Shown: positions 51,351-63,118 of the stretch, piece after piece | Layout of the letters: each line of letters begins with the position of its first letter | Position numbering within the stretch: the first letter of the stretch is position 1 | From: Ifrita kowaldi | Taxonomy: Eukaryota; Chordata; Aves; Passeriformes; Cinclosomatidae | Length of the DNA stretch: 64,000 nt | Direction: 5' to 3' | Assembly (NCBI GenBank): GCA_013398055.1 | Contig: VZRS01014440.1 | Span: 124,001 to 188,000, forward strand | Program-made: the position numbers and the translations under genes | Notes under the pieces: model-generated | Databases searched by the model: none | Seen by the model: the letters and a program-made list of their open reading frames with translations, nothing else | Told to the model about the DNA's origin: nothing

Positions 51351-52379
51351 GTGGGAGCCCAGATCAGCTATGGATCAGCATAATCCTACCACCTGGTTAA
51401 GAATAAATGGGAACAAAAGAAAGCAAAAACTTGTTCTTATAGACTCCTTTTCATCTAATGAGCATACCATGCTTTTCTGTGCATGTTATTCTTAGTGTCC
51501 CCATGGCAATTTGGTCATCTAAGATGCAAAAGGGATTGGCTAAGTCAGTCCAGCTAAAACAGCCTGTGGCAGAACTAGGATCTATACTACCTTTACTCAC
51601 AGCCCTCTTCTTTGACTACTAGATGTTGTTGATGACTAGATACTTTGAGGTTATGAAAGCTTGCTTGGACACCTCTGTTTCCAGGCAATATCACAGAGAT
51701 ATCTCCTTTCTTTAAAATTGACTACAATTGAAATCCTACAATAAACTCCATTTAATATATTGCCAAACTGACATATAGCTTCAAATTCAGTGTGTGAAGT
51801 CTCATCTTTTTAAGAGCACAAACCCTTCTGTCACTGAGAAAGACCTGAAAAGCTCCTGCAGTCTCATAGGGAGTATTAACCACTGATGAGGATCTGTCTT
51901 AATACACGAGAGAACAAGGGTCAGAGTAGTTCGACAAGAAGCGTGAGGGCTTAGCAGCAGGAAAAATCCTTCTAATAGCCTAGGGTACAAACATGATTAG
52001 AAGGGAAATTTATAATTTTTCCCAGCAAATTTCAAGCAAGCCAGCCAAGATGCATGAGGATTTTAATGACGTTTTCTTTTGCTACCATGGATGCTGTGCC
52101 AGAAGCCCTCAGACCTGCCTGCAGTCATATTTCTAAACTTGCAAAGCATACTGCCCCAAAGACGGTGCAGTCTATTTCTGTCACAGATTAAGTGACCTCT
52201 GCACTTTTTGCATCTAGCTGTGGAGAAAGCTGCAGGTGGAGGAATGCTCATCCTTTGGTTAAGCTAAACCTTTGTTTGCTGTGTTCACATGAATAACTTA
52301 TAGGGCCTTGGCATCATGAAAGCAGCACTGACACAGTTGACATGACAGCACTATAGACTGAATCCCGATCTGCCCTCAG

Positions 52380-53255
52380 AGGAGAAGATGGGATGTTTGC
52401 TCGTTTCGCATTTCACCAAGTCGAGCTGTTCAACTATTTATAAGATGAATAGAAATTTCCACTACTTCAGCTGACACACCTGCCTTTACCTAGCAACTGC
52501 TCAAAGGGAGCCAGCTGAGACAGAGGAGGCTTTGAGAGACACAGCCCAGAGGGGAGCCTGCTGCTGCCACTCCTGCCAGCCCTCTCCGTGCCACCAGCTC
52601 TGGCCTCTTGGCAAATCAGCAGCCCTTTCCACTTGCCTCAGAAGCTATTTATACCCAGCAGAGCTCGAGAGGAAGTGCCTTCCTGTGCAGCCTTCCCCAG
52701 GCAGTGAGTGGCGTGGGAGCAGCAGGGAGTTCTGCAGGCACCTCAGAGCATGGGGAGACTGCCCTGCCTAGCTTGGGGTGACCACCATGGTGACATGAAG
52801 CAACCTTCCCAATGGCATGGTGCTACCACCCACCCTGCTGCAACGCAGTCCTGGATACTCCTCGTGCCACGCGACCCCTTCAGGGTGCCTGGTGATCCCT
52901 GACGTTGCAGGGAGCCCACCTGGCACCAATCACTGTACATTTTCATCCCGCTCCAGGCCCATGGGAATGCAACCACCACCTCCTAGTCTTCAGCTGCTTT
53001 TGACACAAATAAGCGAGGATGAGAAACATCGCTCAACCCAAGGCATTTGTCCAGAGCTTGTTTTCCTGATGAATTGCAACCTGGCCCATACGTAGTGCCT
53101 ACAGTCACTGAGACTTCACATTTGATTCACGTATCTGTAGGGTCTCTCAAACAGCCTGTTTCCACCAGGCTGCCAGTGGCAGAAAGGACAGAGCCTCATT
53201 GCATAACTGCATTTCTGTGCAGCATGTCTGGGGGCCCCAGCCACCACAGGCTGAT
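52380..53255. promoter_or_regulatory. GC-richer block with MEF2 and E-box motifs
   Basis: CTATTTATAA at 52,434-52,443 fits the MEF2 consensus. It is followed by two E-boxes, CAGCTG (52,468-52,473) and CACCTG (52,477-52,482), within 50 bp, a combination typical of muscle enhancers bound by MEF2 and MyoD-family factors. A TATA-like CTATTTATAC lies at 52,645-52,654. From 52.5 to 53.0 kb the DNA is the most GC-rich of the window and keeps many CpGs. Open frames here (up to 92 codons) overlap in several frames, so coding is unlikely. It is a candidate enhancer or promoter of an unannotated transcript. Its edges are approximate. Confidence 0.3.
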
Positions 53256-53259
53256 CTTC

Positions 53260-55421
53260 TAAAGAAGTCTCCCAGGGGTAAAAAGCCATTTTAACAGGGG
53301 TTAAAATATAGATGAGCTAGTGCAGCCAGGGAAGAACGCATGAAAAATGGCACTTTCCTACTTTAATGCTGTAACTGTGGAGAGTGACTGACAAAACTCT
53401 TTGGTAACTGGCCCAGAGCCGGACGAGTCAGAAGACCCGCTTTTACAGAAATAGTGAACCTAGTTCTAGCCAGGAATAAAGTCCCATCATCCTGGTCACT
53501 TCAGACACACAAAAACTGAGGAAGGAAGAGGCTATACACGGGATGCTGCAGCCCAATTTAAGGCAGGAATAGACAAGGACATTGAACAGACAATGAGGGG
53601 GTGGCAGCAAGAGGAGCATGTGCCAGCAGAGATTCATCATGCGTGCTGTTGCCAGGCTAAGAAAAAACAATTAAAAGGTATCCCAAAACAAACTGCATTT
53701 ACTAGGTGCTGCTTCCTCAGCCTGTTATCAGCAGAAGGGATGCGGATGCATCTAGCAGCAGTGCCCCAATCCAGCCAGGAACACAGGCTGGGGTATGTGA
53801 GGAGTCAGCTCCCTCTCAGCAGGGAGAGGGGCTCTTGAAAGGCAGTTTTCTTTACTCTGATACCTTAAATGTTTACCCACTAGCATTTGATGGTTTTGGG
53901 GAGGGAGGACTGTAACTAAATATGACATACTCTTGTTCACAATATCATACCATGTGGCAGCTTTAAAAAAAGAATATTTGACTACATGGTTTTGATGCTG
54001 AGGATGAAAAGACCATAATTGCGACGGTAATGTGAATTGTGCTTGTGAAGGAAGGAGTTTACTAAACAGGAAAAGACGATAAAGTAGGATAAGTTTTATG
54101 TTTAAAATTAGATTGACCTGAGTTGAGATTATAAATGTTGGGAAAAGAGTAAATGTGTTTGGAAAGGGAAGGAAAAAGGTGTTTCCAGGAGACATGCTTC
54201 AGTTTCAAAATATCTTGTACTTTTCACAAAGAAACAGACTGTGACCAAAATATTCAGCAGCTTTTCTCCCTTGTGCTTGACACATGCTCTCAAATGTAGG
54301 GCTGAGATCAGATGTGAGGGAGGGCAGGGGAGGAGGTTCCCAACAGCAAGTGAAGCTGAATCAACCAAATCATCGTTTTGTATTTTAGTAATCTCAGACA
54401 AAGACTCATGGTAATCTTCAGGATATTTCTTCCATCCCTCCCTCCCTCCCTCTCTCTCTCCCTTCCCTTCCCCATTCTTCCTCTCCTGTCCTAGCACTGT
54501 TGTTCATCTTGGTAGCATGCTCTTTGAGCTGTTAAAGCTGTTTGCTGGAGCTCTGGGTGCTCTCTTTAAAACTGAAAATCATCCTGCCATCACCCACCTT
54601 GCTTTACACCCACCCACTTAGGAAATCTGAAAGCTGTGTGTCTTGTCAGAGGCTGCTAATGCTATTAATTCTCCTACCTTAACAATCTATCCAGAATATG
54701 AAAGCAGGTTTTCTGCAGATTCCTGGGCTATAGCACATTCTGCTGCATTTCCCATACACATTCCAGTGTCTGTTTCCCATGGTTAAAAATAAAAAAGTCT
54801 GATTCAACACTCTCTCATTTCATTTGTACATCACTGAGATACTATTGGTTTTCACCTGCATAATATGAACTTTGCCCCCTAAACCTTATTGTGAATCTCT
54901 CCCTGTTTCCTGGCAGGCTAAATTCCCCTCTCTAACTGCAACCAGACCATTCCCCAAGCTCAGACTAGCAGAGTTACAAATACCCTGGCTCTCTGTAGCT
55001 TGCAATGGAGACATACCTGAGTGTGGTGCACAACCACTGTTAGATACACTATCCAGCAGCCATGGGTCTCACATAACTCCCTACCTAACCACTGTTAATG
55101 CTTTAGCTATCAAATGAAGCTAATTGCTGAATTATCAGATGCTTTAATTGCACACCAGATTTTAACTCATTCCAACACTAGGAAAATAGTCCTAAGGTGC
55201 CAAGTTTAGCACCCCCCAATATTATCAGCTGGAAGCAAAGAAACACACTGCTCTTAGAAAGTTTTCTCTCAGAGCTTGATAATTCCTTCCACAAGGCACT
55301 GTCAACCCAAGAAGATATGGAAAAGCAGGTACTGAAGCTGATTTTCAGTTGCACAAGTGCCTTGCTGTTGAACCAGGCTTCAAAAAGGGCATTTGAAGAA
55401 AGCAGAAAAAGGGAACATCTG
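53260..55421. other. Non-coding DNA with a pyrimidine tract
   Basis: No gene is recognised. The 147-codon minus-strand frame at 53,752-54,195 is the longest in the window but has low-complexity content and no domain. An open frame of 90 codons at 55,197-55,469 is matched by an 89-codon frame on the other strand, which speaks against coding. Confidence 0.65.
54427..54490 (+). repeat. Polypyrimidine tract (CCCT/CT-rich)
   Basis: About 60 bases almost entirely C and T, including (CCCT)n and (CT)n runs. Such mirror-like tracts can form triplex (H-)DNA. Confidence 0.9.
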
Positions 55422-55496
55422 ATTTCTATGAAAGCAGTTTCAGCCATCCTAGATTCAAATAGAATCTAGAACAGCTGAAACTGCTTTCATAGAAAT
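55422..55496. repeat. 75-bp near-perfect hairpin (quasi-palindrome)
   Basis: The left arm 55,422-55,444 (ATTTCTATGAAAGCAG...) is the exact reverse complement of the right arm 55,474-55,496 (23 bp). Inside, a symmetric 4/4 internal loop (CATC against AACA) is followed by an 8-bp stem (CTAGATTC/GAATCTAG, 55,449-55,456 and 55,462-55,469) and a 5-base loop (AAATA). The form resembles a small pre-miRNA hairpin or the product of a template-switch 'snap-back' duplication. The length of the stem is far beyond chance. Neither transcription nor conservation can be judged here. Confidence 0.9.
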
Positions 55497-55610
55497 GAGT
55501 CTTAGATAAATTTAGCCCACTGTGTAGAGGATGGTGTGTCCAATGGGAAAGAGGATGCAGGCAAGGAGCAAGAGTTTGCTCTGCTGGTGACACGCTGATC
55601 ATCAGATGCA

Positions 55611-55648
55611 ATAGAATCATAGCATAGCCGGTTGGAAGGGGACAGTGA
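55611..55648 (-). mobile_element. Tiny CR1 3'-end fragment
   Basis: 'atagaatcatagcatag' followed by 'ggttggaagggga' is the antisense of the extreme CR1 3' end (repeated AGAATCATAG and GGTTGGAAGGGAC). Only about 40 bp are present, so it is either a very short 5'-truncated insertion or a relic. Confidence 0.5.
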
Positions 55649-58600
55649 AAGCAGACTGTGCTTCAGCACAAAAAAAACTCAGAATGCTATAGGAATAAAT
55701 GAGGCAGGCAGGCTTTGGCACAGCTTCAGAAAATCCTCAAAATGGCCTTACAAAACCAGTCAAGCCTATATGTCTTCCCTGCCTGATCTTGATACAAAGC
55801 AGTGAATCTTGCCTAGGAGCGAGAGCATGGGGCCAATAAAATATATTATACAATCAAGGGCTGCACTACATTTATTGCATAGAAAGAGATTAAAATATTT
55901 CAAGGATTTGATTGAGACATTTTTAGCAGCCCTTACATTATAAATATCTTCAGCACTAGGAAAACAGCGCATTTGACAATAAGGCAGAAGACATCACATT
56001 GGGAGCCACATGTGTGCTGCTCACAACGTGGCCAGTGACTGTACTAATGCAAGAAAGGGGAGAAGAATTTGATGTGGTGAACTGTCTATGTCATTGTTCT
56101 GATCCAGGGAAAATGTTGATCAAAGGTAGTAAAACATAAAATGCTAACTAAAACAATAAAGTGACCAGATGAAACATAATAGCATAGGAATGGTTTAATC
56201 TTTCCAAAAGGTTTAGTTAATTTAAACGGTAACTAAGACTCAAGCATCCCTTGGGAGCCAACACTGTAATACTCCATTCCATGCACTATGACTGAGACAA
56301 GATCTAAGGAGGTCATGAGCAGCATAATAGGAAAGATCTTATTTTAAACCTTAGCCACTGGTGGAAATAAAACTCATTTGTCTTCGGCGCAATGTTAAAA
56401 AGTAGGTTAGATGTTTGTTTGTAATGAGACTTTTGTGTTTGTTTTACCTAATTTCCAGTAATACTGCCTCACTCTTTTGTAATAGCACTGACCATTCTTT
56501 CCTTCTCTGGTGACTTCATTTAAGCAGAATTATACAGTTCAGAGTAGCTTTATGAATAGGTTTGATGTGGTGAACCTTCTTCTTCTATACATTAAAAAAG
56601 ACGAAGGTACTGAGTATACAGGCATGGGAAATGCCTGGCTGGGGAGGACCAGCATTGCTCCATAAAGGTGCAGGTAACCAGAAGGAACATGGATGCCTAA
56701 TATGCTGCAGCACAGTACTAGCCAAATTCACAGCAGTCCCATCACTAAACAGGAGTCTTAAGAGTGGAATAACTGGTCATATAAATGGTCCCTGTTTTCT
56801 GGCAGTCAAATCAGTCTTTTTTCCTTTTGTACAGATAGCTGTGAGGAGCTTTTTTAAAGATAGTGATATAAATGAGGAAATTATTAGGCTCAAAAAAACC
56901 CTAGGTTTTCATATCTACAGATTTTAAAGCTATCCAGAAAATCACTGTGAAGTGAACTGCAGCATTTAGAATATCAGCTGAAGACACACATGGCTGAGGA
57001 AACCAGAACTAGTTTGCTTCATAGCCTGTGTAACATAGGCATGAGATCTGAAAAGCTAATGGAATTTCTACACTAGTAGTAGTGTGCCAGCCAAGCTGGA
57101 TCTGCGACAGCCATGCTGGTACCCTGCCCTGACCCCATGAGGACTCCACAGCCACCAAAAATGGCAGCAATGTGTCTTATAACTGAGCATGAAAGCAACA
57201 TTACCTGAAGGGAGATGCTCACTCCTCCTACTTCCCACCCTCGCTTGCCATCTGTGCTTGAATTTGCTGGGAGTGAGATGATCTCAGGAGAACATTATCT
57301 GTCTTCCACCCCAAGCTAGTTGCTGCTGACTGCACTGTACTAAGTGTGCACTAGTCCCAGGCTGTCCTACCTCATGGATCTTCTTGCTCTATGCAAGGTA
57401 TACGTACACCCTAATCGTCCCTAAACTTGCACCATCCCTTTGATGCCAGTGCAGCTGCACTCACAAACTCATTGGATTGAACACTGAATCCATGAAAGAA
57501 TAAATAATTCCAAACCTGCAGTTAGGTCTAAAACCTCATGAGTGATTTTCCTGTCCAAGACGAAGTCTCTACTTTGCTCCCAGGGTTGCACACTCACTGC
57601 TGAGTACTGAAGAACAATGCCAGGGCTGAGAGGAGACACCTGTCAAATGTCATTATATGTGCTCTGAAATGCTGACAAATCAGAAATCCACACAATTAGA
57701 ATTTAAATATTTGGTCACTGACAGAAGAAAGCACGTATCCTGGCAAATATCACTCTGTGGTGAAAACAATCCCTTCAGCTAAGTTTCCTCCATGCCCCAA
57801 ATCCCTACTTACTTTAACAGAGTGTTCTGGAGTTCCATGGCTCTCTCTGCACCTAGTGGAGCCAGGCTGTTGAGCCACAATGTTCAGTGTACCCATTTTT
57901 CTAAATTAAAAGGCCTCTGGTCATCATCATGGTACTCAGTCACTGCCTATTCCAGAAGGAGACCATGTCTCTTTCCCTGTGGGATAGACATTGGGTTTTT
58001 GTTTGGTTGGGGTTTTTTCGCCAGGGATTGAACAAACAAACCCACTCAAATTATAAGCACTATTATTTCCCCAGAGAAATCCTATCACATCATTTTTTTC
58101 TTTTCTGAAGAGGATCTACTGGTCCTCCAGGTTATCCTCTCCTCACACTACCCACTTTTACATGTATTTTACCAATTGTTTGGCTCCATGCATTTACGTC
58201 TAAAGCTCTCCAAGGATAAAAGATTGGCAGCTACTTGAGCATAAAGGTAGTTTAACTTTACATGCTAGGGCAGAAATGGAGATGGAAATAAGATCAGCAA
58301 AAGCATTGCAGCTCTGTTTTCCTAATGAAGCAGAACTCTCACACCAAGCTGGGCTTACACTCTGTAATCAAGCACACTTCTCACAATGCTGGGGCTGTGG
58401 AGAGCCCTGTGCAGAACAAGGTAATTATCAGCTGCCACGGCTCAGAAGGGCTCCATTCCCCTCTTCATTTTGCTCAGTTGTGAGCTTATATTAAGGAAGA
58501 AAATAAAGAAAACCCTGCATTTTCAGAAGCACAAAAAAGACAGGCTCTATGTATGTATCCACTTCCCTCCAATCCCCACACCCCAAAAAAAGTAGTGGAG

Positions 58601-59390
58601 GAGAGAGGGGGTTCAGAAGACGAAATATTGTTGTGTTGGTCATCTTTGTGAAGCACGTTTTTGCAAGGATGAGCCAAACCTAGTTTTCAATCCCTTTTCT
58701 GAAGGACAGCATTGTGGAAATTACTTCATACGTGATCAATAGTATTGACTAAATTCAAATATTTTGAGAAGGACTTCCCTGATACTGAAAGGCAGGGACC
58801 AGTGACAGTCTAGAAGACAATGAAACTGGTGAGGAGGTAAACTGAGGCAGAGTCAGACAAGTCTCTGACTTCCTCATAGGGAACGAATGTTAGTACAGAT
58901 ACAGGGGTGTGATTTATTTAGGTAGTAATAGTAATACAGGGTTATTTTCTCCTATCCAAATGTACAGAAAGTGCTTTGTGAAGAGTTTGTTTTGAAGCCC
59001 TTGTGGGACTGCAGGACCTAAGACAGAGTAAAGCTTTGGTACCTCTATGTGTACAAATGTCCAGGCACAGCATACCATAAAACCTAGCCAGGCAACACAT
59101 ATGAGCAAAAGGAAATGTCACTGAAAAGTCAGAAAATTGCACTGAGCAAGTAGTTCTAGAACAATGAATTACATTCAGTCCAAAAAACACCAGAAAGCAA
59201 TATCAAAAAGAATTTAACTTTTATTTTAGAGCATAAACAGATGTGAAAGAAATAAAATCACTCAGCAAACTATTCTCAAGATGTGACCTATGACAAAACA
59301 AATCATACCAGCATGCAATGGAAAAGCAGACCATAAGGCATGCAAAACGAGAAAAAAAAAAAGTTAGAATCTTATAGGAGTATGAGGGAG
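55649..59390. other. Non-coding DNA, no recognisable element
   Basis: Mixed AT-rich sequence with open frames of 98 codons or fewer. There is a T/G-rich low-complexity run near 57,990-58,018. No exon, RNA gene or transposon is recognised. Confidence 0.65.
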
Positions 59391-59910
59391 AACCGCAGAA
59401 CCACAGAATGGATTATGTTGGCAGGGGCATCTGGGGATCACCTAATTCCAGCCTCTGCTCGAAGCAAAGTCAACCACAATAGGTTGCTCAGGTCTGTGTC
59501 CATTTAGGCCTTGAAGACCCTCAAGGATGGAACCACCACAACCTGTATGGGCAAACTGGTCCTGTTCTTCAATCACCCTTATAGCAAAAAAGTGTTTTCT
59601 TATTTTAAATGTTTTGTGCCCACTGTCTCTTTTCCATTCATTGAACACCACTAAGAGAAGCCTCGTTCTATCTTCTTTATCCCCATCCTTCAGGTATATA
59701 ATACACATTCACAAGATCCCCCTGAACTTTGTCTTCTCCAGGCAGGGCTGTCCTGACCCCCTCAGGCTTTCCTCATATGAAAGATGCTCCAATCCCACAA
59801 CCGTCTTTGTGACCCTTCAATGAACGCAGGCCAATATTTCCATGTGCCTGTTGATGTGGGGACCAAACACTCCAGCTGTGCCTCATCAGGGCTGAGTGAT
59901 GCAGGACGTA
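59391..59910 (-). mobile_element. CR1 LINE 3' end, 5'-truncated
   Basis: The plus strand opens with 'aaccacagaatggatt', then 'ggggatcacctaattcc', the antisense 3' end of CR1, and runs about 520 bp to 'ccaaacactccagctgtgcc'. The minus-strand frame at 59,442-59,708 contains the CR1 ORF2 C-terminus, recognisable as 'FKIRKHFFAIRV', 'EEQDQFAHTGCGGSILEGL' and 'LQGLNG'. Stops and frameshifts separate it from upstream coding sequence. It is a different and shorter copy than the one at 33 kb, and is inactive. Confidence 0.9.
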
Positions 59911-61464
59911 ATTAGTGCACTGACTCAAAGGGAAGAAATCACTGGTTAAACATATAATAATTTGGTATTGGGGATAAACTACAAAATATCTGAGAGGAGA
60001 CTGCTACTTAAACCAAATTTTCCAAAAGACATTTGAACTTGTTGGTGCCAAAAAGGATTCCCATGGTACATTAATGAGCTCAAGAGAAGAACTCAAGATC
60101 CTTGTGCATATACTTTAGGACATGACAAATAATTATCAGGTTCTGAACTGTGTGAATGTGGTTAGGTCAAAAAAGTGGTGAAAGATGGTGAAGTTATTAC
60201 AAAGTCAAGATTTTGCTACTTCTGATTGGGTAAAAATTGTCATTGAATACCTCTTTCAGGACACCTTGCGAGCTAGAATGTTCATGTGTATGGACACATG
60301 GGAAAATACATGAAAATGCACATAAAAAAATGAAGCTTCTCCATGAGCTTCTCAGTGACCTGGAAAAAATATTTTTAAGGAACATTTTGCCTGGTGAGAG
60401 CAATGCTGTCAATGCTTACTTTGTCTTTGGCAAGGGAGGGTGGGCAAGTGAAATTTTCATTAAACTGAACCATGATGCACTTAATGGTCAGAGAACTATG
60501 CTCACAAACACACCAACACATCTCTCCCAATCCATTCCCCTCAGAGTATACACACAAGTTGTGACCTGAGAGGATTGTAAGATGCTAACAAAATATGTAA
60601 TTGGCTCCACGTGGAAATCAATTACCTGCACAAAAAAAGCATTTGTTAGTCACGGTCCAAATGCTAAGACATAAATTGTCATATCTGAAAACTGAGGAAA
60701 ACTGGAGGGATTAGAGGAGAACTGATGCTGTTTACCTACAGCTTTCTCTTTTAAGAGGCTAGCTGGAGTTCTGCAATTACACCGGAGTTCTGTACTACAC
60801 TCATTACCCTACAGTACATGTATTCACAGTCCAAAAATGTTAGATGTTCTTAGGACACCTAGGTGCTCCTGACCTCACACATACTTTCACAGCAGCCTAA
60901 TTCTACAGCTATATATTTGAAACTCCTTTCCCTGGCAATTAATGTAGCTCAGTTTTTGCTTAAGAAAAGAATGTTCCAATGTTTTTAAAAGATAATAAAG
61001 CCTGGAGAATCTAAACTGCTTGCCAGGAATGAGAATTTGGTGATGAGCAAAGGAAATGAGCAGAGGTCTGTGCACACAGGATGTTGGAGATTGGAGGAAG
61101 GAATCCTGCAGGGAACAGTTTCACCCCACTTTGGTTTGAAAGTCAAATACAGCTCCAGATCTGAATCATAATTAGACTCCTGCTGAAAGTTTAACTCCTG
61201 ATTTCTGAATTGGGTAGTAAATGCAAGCAAATAAGAATAATGACATCTCACATCAAAAGCAGCACTAAGTAGCCAACAGTGCTCAAGACCTAAATATTTA
61301 AGTGGACTAAAATAAATATCCTCAGAACCTGACCTATCTCATCTGGGCAGGTAGCAGCAAGGCCGTAACACCCTACACATTCTGTGAACATCTTGGAAGA
61401 ATTTTTTCTCCAGATGTTTATGTTCCTCAGAAAAATGATCGGTATTCTATTTTTATAGAAAACA

Positions 61465-61496
61465 ATTTATGGAAGAAACTATTTATGGAAGAAGTC
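61465..61496. repeat. 16-bp tandem duplication, imperfect
   Basis: ATTTATGGAAGAA recurs after 16 bp with different last three bases. A small slippage product. Confidence 0.8.
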
Positions 61497-61799
61497 CAAC
61501 AATATGAATTGAAATTTGGCTATCTGCCAAAGAGTTGTTTGGTAAACACTCAATCTTTGTTTCAAGTTTCCAAGAAGCAGTATATATAATTCAACAGTTC
61601 CCACTGTTGCAATAAAATGGCAAGAAGAATAAACAGACTAAGCACTGAGTGGCGAGAAGCCCAAACTAAGAATCTTTACTTGAGGAGCTGAGTTGGTGGA
61701 ACCAGACTGAGAAAGAGCTAGCAACAGCCCAGGAAAATGGCAAAAGAGAGTAAACCGGTTGCAAGGAGGCGGAGACACATTGCAGCAGGGTACCCAAAA

Positions 61800-61890
61800 A
61801 CTGGAAGGAAAAGGAGAGAAAAGCAGAAAGCATAGCAAGGAGAAAGAGTAGGGAAGGTATGAGGATACAGAAAAGGGAAAAAAACAGTGA
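61800..61890 (+). repeat. Polypurine-rich strand
   Basis: About 90 bases dominated by A and G with few pyrimidines (for example GGAAGGAAAAGGAGAGAAAA). Low complexity. It was considered as a retroviral polypurine tract, but no LTR follows. Confidence 0.7.
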
Positions 61891-63087
61891 CAGTCACACC
61901 TAGCTATAGAAAGGAAGATAAATTCTCATATAGGCAACATCAAGACTGTAATATTAATTTTAAAGCTTTAGAGATTAAATAATAGCAATAATTTTAGCTA
62001 AAATATAATGTTCCTAAGTATCTCCTAAATCTCTAACTTGGATAAAAACCAAAAAGTTAGCACACTGTTAAATGAATGAAGAACTGCAATAGCAATGGTG
62101 TTGAAGGTAAATACCAGTCCAGCAAAATGCAACAAGTGGCTATTAAGAGCAACTTGGGAATATTTCTGTAGTGAAAGTCAAATGCAGTTAACATTTCTTC
62201 CTGATGATCCATTAATTCTATCCAACAACAACTTCAAATTCATTGTTTCTTTATTTTATCATTGTACTTCCTCATAACAACCTGGGTGATGCATTATTTC
62301 CATTAATGTGTAGGTTATCATGTTGAAGCATATGGAATCAAAGCTTTGCAGACTGGGAGAAGTGGTATTTTGCTGTGATAATAACACCATTCCTGCATAA
62401 CTAGCCACTGACCTTTGTTCTTCTCATCAGCAAATACACCATCTTTGTAACAAAAGTAAAGCTGAGGGATTTGAAAATGTCAAAATAGCAAGCAACAAAG
62501 AGCCCTTGGCCCATATAAATATTTACATTTGAAATATCCATTTGCTGAACTGAATATTTCAGCTGTTGAGGGCAGCCTGAATATCATTACATCAGCTCCA
62601 CAGACCTATTGGTGCTCTTGCTTTGAAGACAAGAACAGCACATTTATTGTGCGATATGCACATTCCAAGCACCCAGCACACTTCCAAAGTGGGTTGTATT
62701 CCAGCAATGCCATGTGTCCTACTATTCAATTTTTATGATAGCATCCAGACTCCACAGCTGTGTAGCTTTCTAATATTGAATACAGATCCCTCACAAGACA
62801 GCTGTCTTGGAGGGTTTTTTGGTTTTCGGTTTCTGTTCTTTTTATTAAGAAGGAGAAAAAAAACCCCAAACTCTTAAAACGAGAGTCAGCAACATATTGC
62901 CTAGCAGAAAATCCATTTTAATTCATTAATTATTCTGATCTGGAGCTCTAGTGAGTAAAATACTGTCCAATACTTGCAATTTAGATAGATTAGTGCATGC
63001 AGCCCTTTGTCTGGATGCAGCCAGCTCAGCCCCCATTTGAACCAGTCTTTCTCATGATCAACACATAGATGGGCCCCTCTGTGTACA

Positions 63088-63118
63088 GACCTGGTCCTCT
63101 GTACTGCTAGACCAGGTC
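63088..63118. repeat. Short inverted repeat GACCTGGTC...GACCAGGTC
   Basis: Nine-base perfect arms around a 13-base spacer. A further GAACCAGGTC lies about 30 bases downstream. Too short to assign a role. Confidence 0.65.

Noticed and set aside
53752..54195. 147-codon minus-strand open frame, the longest in the window
   Set aside because: No domain, no splice context and a low-complexity composition. The length is within chance expectation.
55197..55469. 90-codon frame running into the hairpin
   Set aside because: It starts with ATG and has a helical-looking composition, but the other strand is open for 89 codons over the same bases, no domain is known, and it ends inside the palindrome.
61800..61890. 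Retroviral polypurine tract
   Set aside because: Purine-rich, but no LTR or TG...CA-bounded repeat follows. Treated as low complexity.
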